A stretch of DNA of 64,000 nucleotides from Platerodrilus igneus. Its lineage: Eukaryota; Arthropoda; Insecta; Coleoptera; Lycidae. The notes under the pieces were generated by a model that was not told the origin of the DNA, did no database searches, and was given only the letters and a program-made list of their open reading frames with translations. Shown here piece after piece: positions 58,356-64,000 of the stretch; the first letter of the stretch is position 1, and each line of letters starts with the position of its first letter. Position numbers and translations under genes: made by a program. The DNA is taken from assembly GCA_036346225.1 (NCBI GenBank), contig JARFIW010000139.1:930001-994000 (forward strand), in the 5' to 3' direction.

Positions 58356-59619
58356 ATGTGTAATTTTGGAAAAGTCTTTGAAATTGTTATTTATAATATA
58401 CTTGCATCTCATGTTAAGTCTCTAATATGCCCTGAGCAGCATGGATTTGTACCAGGTAGATCTACAGTTACTAACCTTGTTTGCTTCACTCAATATGTTG
58501 CAGAACAACTTGATAATGGAGGTCAAGTTGATGTTTTGTATACTGACTTTACAAAAGCCTTTGATAGAATTGATCACGGAATTTTAATCACTAAACTTTC
58601 TAAAGTTGAACTCACGTTATCTTTCCTAAGATTTTTTAAATCATACTTAAGTAATCGTAAGCTGTGCGTGGAATATCATGGTCATCAGTCGTTTGACTTT
58701 GTAGCTTCATCCGGTGTACCTCAAGGCTCCGTTCTTGGGCCTTTGTTATTTATAATCTTCATTAATGACATCGTTCGTCATTTGTCTTGTTGTTCTCTTC
58801 TCTATGCTGATGATTTAAAATTGTTTACATCTATATTATCAACAGATGACTGCAGGAAACTTCAAAATGATCTAGCTAGCTTGTATTATTGGTGTAGTAA
58901 CAACAATCTACCTTTAAATATCTCGAAGTGCTTTACCGTTAGCTATACACGTAAGATTAATCCTATTTCTTACACATACACCATTGAGAATGTTTCAATT
59001 AGTAAGTGAGTGTTTTAAAAGACCTCGGTGTCAAATTTGACTCAAAGCTTACCTTTATTGAACACATTACAACCATTCAAAAAGAAGCGTACAAAAATTT
59101 GGGATTTGTACTCAGAAATGGTTATCATCTTTCTCAATCTATAACTATCTCTGCCCTGTATAATGCATTTGTACGCAGTAAGATGGAATATGCCTCTGTT
59201 GTTTGGAGCCCAGGATATGAAGTACACAGTTGGGTGTTAGAGAAAATTCAGAGACGATACGCTAAGTTTCTGTGGTTTAAGTCTGATGGTACTTATCCTC
59301 AGCGTGGCCTTCCTCAGGATGTTCTTTTAAATAGGTTTGGATTAAACGATCTACGTACACGTAGAAAATTCTACTCAGTCAGTAAGTTGTATAAGTTACT
59401 TAATAATTTGATTGATTGTCCCAATTTATTAGGTCAACTTTACTTTCATGCACCCAACGTTAAAACTCGCTTAGCGTCTTTATTTTATGTAAAACTCCTA
59501 GAACAAATATATTGAAATTTTCTCCTGTTAATGTTATGGTTCTAAATTATTTTGATATTCGGGACAATTTTGATTTATTTTGTGACTCTTTGCCACAATT
59601 AAAAGCTGGTATGCTATAG
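58356..59619 (+). pseudogene. CR1/Jockey-like reverse transcriptase C-terminal two thirds
   Basis: The first frame (to 59009) has KVFE, EQHGFVPGRSTVTNLV, VLYTDFTKAFDRIDH, SGVPQGSVLGPLLF and YADD (58803-58814). A stop at 59007-59009 and a one-base shift lead to LKDLGVKFDSKLTF, VRSKMEYASVVWSP and KIQRRYAKFLWF (to 59515). A further shift near 59505 adds DSLPQLKAG ending at 59619. Palm and thumb are there, but the fingers and endonuclease are lost by truncation. Only two breaks are seen, so the copy is fairly young. Confidence 0.88.
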
Positions 59620-59688
59620 ATATAGGGACTTATTATAATTTGTGTTGCTGCATATGAAATGTACCTTATTTTGTTTTTTTTTTTTGGT

Positions 59689-59723
59689 ATACATCCTGTA
59701 ATTGGCTTGTCTGTCGGATGTAT
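59689..59723 (+). other. 3' hairpin of the CR1/Jockey-like element
   Basis: ATACATCC pairs with GGATGTAT around a 19-nt loop, 8 bp before the AAAT tail. Similar hairpins are common at the 3' ends of insect LINEs of this group. Confidence 0.8.
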
Positions 59724-59731
59724 TTTTTTCT

Positions 59732-59732
59732 A

Positions 59733-59771
<39 letters not shown>

Positions 59772-59774
59772 ATA
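59732..59774. repeat. (AAAT)n tail
   Basis: About ten TAAA/AAAT units ending the CR1/Jockey-like element. Confidence 0.95.
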
Positions 59775-60079
59775 CCATTTGATAAGTAACCTTTTTTGTA
59801 ACGTTGAAATAAGCACTATATACCTGTAGTTGTCGTCTTAAAACTAATACCTTAATCTAGAAAAATGAATTTAAGTTAAAAATTGTCGGAAATATAACTT
59901 AACCTACCTGCTTATTCTCGTATCTTTAATTTAAAAAAATACCTTTATTTAATAAACTTTCAGGTTTATATTTGTCTTTATAAAGATGTGTCCATTCCGT
60001 ATGGACCTGCACCTTGAAGAAGTTCTAGAGTACTAGAACGGATCAAATGGCTTCCGCGTTCCAGTGAACTAAAGAGCCA
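59775..60079. other. Spacer
   Basis: AT-rich; nothing recognised. Confidence 0.5.
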
Positions 60080-61825
60080 AACTATAAGACATAAAAATTT
60101 AATAATTACAGGAGATTTTAATGCAGCGGTAGGGAAGAACCGGTAGTAGGTTTATTTGCTTTAGGCACGAGAAATGACAGGGGAAATAGACTGGTAGAAT
60201 TTTGCGACTAAAACAATTTAACCATCTCAAACACATTATTTCAACATAATGCTAGAAGACGATACACGTGGAAGATGGCGCAAGATATAGGAATATATCA
60301 AATAGATTACATTCTTGTTAGACAACGGTTTAGGAATCAAGTAAAAGACTATAGAAGCTACTCAAAAGCAGATATAGAGACTGATCGCAACATCGTAATG
60401 ATAAAGGCCTCTCTTAAATTAAAAATTTGAAAAAAATACGGAAAAGAGCACTGTGACGCTGAAAAACTAAAAGAAAAAGATATCCACGAAAAATTTGAAA
60501 AAGTCAAATAAATTGTTGAAATCCAGCTTAGACATGGCGTTCAGAGATATTCTGGGGTATACACAAAAAGAAAATAAAAAAACCATGGATAACAAAGGGT
60601 ATCCTAAATTTAATAGAGGAAAGACGAAAATACAAAAATAGACCAGACAAAATTGGAAACAGAGATACAAAGCCATAAAATGGGAAATTATTCGCAAATG
60701 CAGGAAAGCTAAAGAACAATGGACTGATGAAAACTGCAAAGAGGTACACAAACTAAGATGAAAATAGGAACGACAGACAAAGCATACAAACTAATTAAAA
60801 TGAATTTTAGGGACATATAACCGCATAACAAAAATATAAGGCACGCAGGAGGAAACGTCATTATAAAAATTTCTCAGTGGTTAACTAGGAGAACGAATTT
60901 ATATGCTAGAGAGGAACTAACAGCATTAGAACAGGAATCAGACATTGAAGGGGATGACTTGAGATATCCTATAATTAGAGATGAGTTTGAATTAGCATTA
61001 AAAGATCTGAAAAATGATAAGGCGTCAGGTACAGATAAGGTGCAAGCAGAAACTCTAAAAGCCGCAGGAAAAGCAGTAGCAGCACGACTCTTCCAATTTA
61101 TAAGCTATTTGTATGGGACTGGCGAGATTCCCAAAAATTTCAAACGCAACATCATAGTCCCTGTACCAAAAAAGAGAGCCTCAGATACATGTGAAAATTT
61201 TAGAACAATAAGTTTGATAGTACACAAGTCAAAATTATTAACTATGTACAAAGACGAATGGTAAAACAGCTGAAAAAATACTAGCAGAAGATCAATTTGG
61301 GTTTATGCGAAGCAGGGGAAAACGGAAGGCTATTTTAGCTCTCAGGGTGATAATGGAGAAAACAATAGCAAAAGGGGAAAGCGTTTATATAGGGTTTGTA
61401 GATCTGGAAAAAGCATTCGACAATGTAAAATGGAAAAAAATGTTTGAAATACTCAAAACGATTGGAATTAGTTTTAGGGATAGACGGATAGAACACAGCT
61501 TATACAAAGAACAAACAAACGGTAATAGAATTACAGCAGGAATGTAGAGAAAGAAAAAATTGTTTAAAGCATATGTAAAAAACAAAAAAAAATAGGAGAA
61601 ATATAAAGGCAGGATACGTTCTGAGGCACTTTTGGGGAATAGTGCGGTATATACTACCAACAGAGATAGATGTAGGCCTAGATTAGACTATTGCACGTAG
61701 ATAGTGAAACATGCAGACTGTGGAAATTTCAGGGAAATGAATAGGTCAGTTCAGAATAGGAAACATTGAGGATATGTGTCTAACCAGTTCCAGGACTGAA
61801 GATCTAATGATGATGATAAAGATTT
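60080..61825 (+). pseudogene. RTE-like non-LTR remnant, copy 2
   Basis: Here the endonuclease is partly kept: GDFNAAVG (about 60115), RRRYTWKMAQDIG and IDYILVRQRFRNQVKDYRSY (about 60250-60365), motifs of the RTE endonuclease. The RT follows: EFELALKDLKNDKASGTDKV (about 60985-61040), PKKRASDTCENFRTISL (about 61162-61215), EDQFGF and YIGFVDLEKAFDNVKW (about 61385-61430). After DRRIEHSLYKEQT the catalytic core is deleted and the text jumps to the 3' tail (61600-61825, ending CCAGTTCCAGGACTGAAGAT). Many stops make it dead, and it is 5'-truncated. Confidence 0.82.
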
Positions 61826-62340
61826 GTGTGATAATTAGCCTTTAAATAATGGTCGGGTGGTGTTTTCATAACAAAAACAAAAACATATGTTATTGTTATC
61901 TTCAAGCAAATAACTTGCAATATCTAATTGTCTGTATAAAAACTAGTTAATTATTTATCTTCAACAAGTGAGGTGATTGAAGTATCTGTTTGTATAAAAC
62001 AAAAACTGTTTTAACTTCGTTTTAAGAAGTAAATAAATATAACCAAGTATTTTTAGTAATTACTGCCTTTATTCTTTGTATCTATTAGTTGTTCTGTATA
62101 AAAAACTATATTAAGTTTTTTTAAAAAATAAAAATACCTACTCTTTTCACTTGCATATTTGGGTGACTGATTTGATCTTATATATTAAATTAACAAACAT
62201 CACTTACATACATATAAAGTGGAATCAAGTTGTCTTTGAGTTTCTACAATTAATAATGAAACCAAATCATTTCTTATCTAATACAATAAAGAATTTCTCT
62301 ATTAATCTTATTTTTAATTATATCTTATATAAAGTGTATA
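61826..62340. other. AT-rich spacer
   Basis: Nothing recognised; the short frame 62151-62351 has no motif. Confidence 0.5.
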
Positions 62341-62800
62341 AGTGCACTTAAATCTGATGATTATTATAAACAACTACATGTGTGGGTTGTGAAATATTTT
62401 CAACTAATGTTGATTGTGCGAAATGATATATTAGTAATTCGATAAATGTTCAAGTGCTGGGGGAACTTGACAGCCACAGACTGTTTGCCTCCTTTCACAT
62501 ACCCTGCATGTGATTTTCCAAGGCTCCACCCGAAGGTACTACATTGGCCAGGAAGCGAGGTTTTTTTACCAGGAAAATTTGGAATTTTGCCGAACCCTTG
62601 CTGTTCCAAGCAAGGTATTGATCTTTAACGTGCGTGGTAATACTCACACACAGAACCTCCATTTTATCTCTCATCCGAACAAGGGCGTATTTTGTGAAAA
62701 ATGCTCACCTAACATTTTTAAGCGGACCGTGTCGAGATTCGAACCCGGGACCTTGGGCGTAATAGTCACACGCATACCAACTACACCACGGGCCAACTTT
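62341..62800 (-). mobile_element. tRNA-derived SINE
   Basis: On the minus strand a tRNA-like head (62794-62723) is followed by about 380 bp of body that contains ACGCACGTTAAAGATC (about 62640-62625) and ends near 62345 with GTTTATAATAATCATCAG. The 3' 170 bp recur at 43991-44160 and 47615-47765. Such elements are transcribed by RNA polymerase III and moved by a partner LINE. The partner is not clear, though RTE tails are next to two of the copies. Confidence 0.7.
62723..62794 (-). other. tRNA-like SINE head with pol III A and B boxes
   Basis: A-box-like TGGTGTAGTTGGTATGCG and B-box-like GGTTCGAATCTCGAC are visible. The ends GGCCCGT and ACGGTCC pair with one mismatch, and the T stem keeps four of five pairs. 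The anticodon arm does not fold normally (9-nt loop), so this is not a working tRNA. Confidence 0.75.
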
Positions 62801-63199
62801 GAAAGACTGCCGGATCTGCCACAAAATGGACCCAATGCGCGTAATGTTTGCACTAACGAACAGTCATTTTAATAATAAAGTTTTATCATTTGAACATGTT
62901 ACACAATCGTGTAACTTGCCGTGGTTATTTGGCATCTATAACTAAAAAATAAACAACAGATTAAACAGACGTCAAAAAAAACAGAATGATCAAAGCAGGC
63001 TACCAACATTGACCCGCTTCCATTGAAAAACTCTTTACATTACAGTCCTATTTTGAGCTTTAGTCATTTCATCTATCACAAATAAATCGTATTGATTCCT
63101 ATGAATTCTTATTGCTTCGTTAAGCTCACACCGACCCATATCTGAATTGAACACATTATTTCTAGATGTCAACTATCGTTCCATTTGTAATTTTGCTGA
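62801..63199. other. Spacer
   Basis: Nothing recognised. Confidence 0.5.
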
Positions 63200-63760
63200 T
63201 ATCGTTGATATTGGGAAAATAGGGTTTATAACTGTAAAACAATAGAAGGTGACCGAACTACATATAACAAAAAACAACAGCGGATAAGCTCAAAGACAAC
63301 AAACAGAAACAAAAAGAAAATTGTTCAAAGCATATATGTGGAGCACAGCACAGTACGTCTATTAAACAGGGGCAGTAGGAAAAGCAGACGGAAAGAGATA
63401 AAAGCCTTCTGGAATGTTGTGCCTCAGATCTATAAGAATGATAGCATCGACAGACAAGGTTAATAACAAATAGGTTATAGAAATAGTAGAGAAAGAAAGA
63501 TATCTGCAAAAAAAAACAAAAAAAATTGGAGAAATAGAAAGGTAGGATACGTTCTAAGGCATTTTTGGGGGATAGTACGGAATACATTACAAGCAGAGAT
63601 AGAAAAAAAGAAGTAGAAGAGGTAGACTTTTGCACGCAAATAGTGATAGATGCAGACTGTGCAAATTTCAGGGTAATGTGTAGGTTAGCTCAGAAGAGAA
63701 AACAATGGAGGTACGCGTCTAACCAGATCCAGGACTGAAGACCTAATGATGATAAAAGTG
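63200..63760 (+). repeat. RTE C-terminal region and tail, copy of 47760-48290
   Basis: Matches the composite repeat at 47.8-48.3 kb over about 550 bp (shared AATAGAAGGTGACC, AAGAAAATTGTTCAAAGC and GTAGGATACGTTCTAAGGC). Scattered frames resemble the RTE ORF2 C-terminus; the tail ends CCAGATCCAGGACTGAAGAC. Confidence 0.78.
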
Positions 63761-64000
63761 TATCATTCTGTTTTTGCATTAATTTAAATATTACAAGATT
63801 TTTAGAGTACATTTCAAAAAGCATGACATATTAGGAACCTAATTTTTTTTTAACTATAATCTATCATTATTTCAAATCAACTTGCCTATTGAATTTTTTT
63901 CTCAGTATAAATGCATCTTAACTTTAAACCTTGATTTCGTGAACTTTTGTTTAAATCCAAGTTATACATTTTAGACTTATCCACTTGCTTATAGATGTAC
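63761..64000. other. AT-rich window end
   Basis: Nothing recognised. Confidence 0.5.

Larger units (their letters stand above)
58330..59731 (+). mobile_element. CR1/Jockey-like non-LTR element, 5'-truncated
   Basis: Starts within the RT (NYRPITI motif at about 58338) and runs to a 3' end made of a hairpin (59689-59723) and an AAAT repeat tail. RT and C-terminal domains are almost complete. It is unrelated in DNA sequence to E1-E5, but shares the 3' organisation of hairpin plus short repeats. Confidence 0.85.

Noticed and set aside
62723..62794. Functional tRNA gene
   Set aside because: The anticodon arm does not fold normally, there are mismatches in the acceptor and T stems, and the sequence continues into a SINE body.

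Overview
The window is repeat-rich, AT-rich eukaryotic DNA, most likely from an insect or another arthropod. I infer this from the repertoire: I-like, CR1/Jockey-group, R1-like and RTE-like non-LTR retrotransposons, BEL/Pao and Gypsy LTR elements, a Penelope remnant, a Maverick/Polinton and a Harbinger-like element. I cannot name the species. No intact host gene is visible. The only host-type coding signal is a decayed 3' exon resembling the ubiquitin hydrolase USP16/45 (about 55.7-56.0 kb). No rRNA, functional tRNA or CRISPR array is supported.

Layout. 1-5.5 kb: a minus-strand I-like retrotransposon with broken gag and endonuclease/RT reading frames, cut by the window edge. 5.5-22.6 kb: the most striking region. 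Five related non-LTR elements (E1-E5) lie head to tail on the plus strand, and every junction is an (ATT)n array. E1 is near full length (ORF1 with PHD finger, coiled coil and RNA-binding C-terminus; ORF2 with apurinic-type endonuclease and RT). E2 is an almost identical 5'-truncated copy. E3-E5 are diverged relatives. All five end with the same small RNA-like hairpin, whose stems show compensatory changes, then short TTGAA-type repeats, then (ATT)n. This looks like a retrotransposon family that targets ATT microsatellites.

22.6-41.1 kb: two minus-strand R1-like elements ending at TG/CA arrays; a small Maverick-like element with 6-bp target duplications and about 1.35-kb inverted repeats containing the 3' end of its own DNA polymerase gene; an LTR-like insertion inside it; BEL/Pao gag-protease remains; a Penelope GIY-YIG remnant; an inverted copy of the LTR-like sequence; and a 222-bp tandem repeat. 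41.1-49.3 kb: an RTE-like remnant, a Gypsy gag-protease remnant, and composite repeats that join RTE tails to a SINE-like sequence. 49.4-55.7 kb: an LTR element with two 769-bp LTRs, a CCAT target duplication, very little coding capacity and a 46-bp tandem repeat, inserted in the USP16/45-like fragment. 56.3-64 kb: a Harbinger-like element, a 5'-truncated CR1/Jockey-like RT with its own 3' hairpin, a second RTE-like remnant, a tRNA-derived SINE and another RTE tail.

The parts do not form a pathway; the region is a graveyard of nested insertions. Many frameshifts lie in A or T runs, so some breaks in the youngest copies (E1-E3) could be sequencing errors. All identifications rest on reading motifs by eye; no database search was run.
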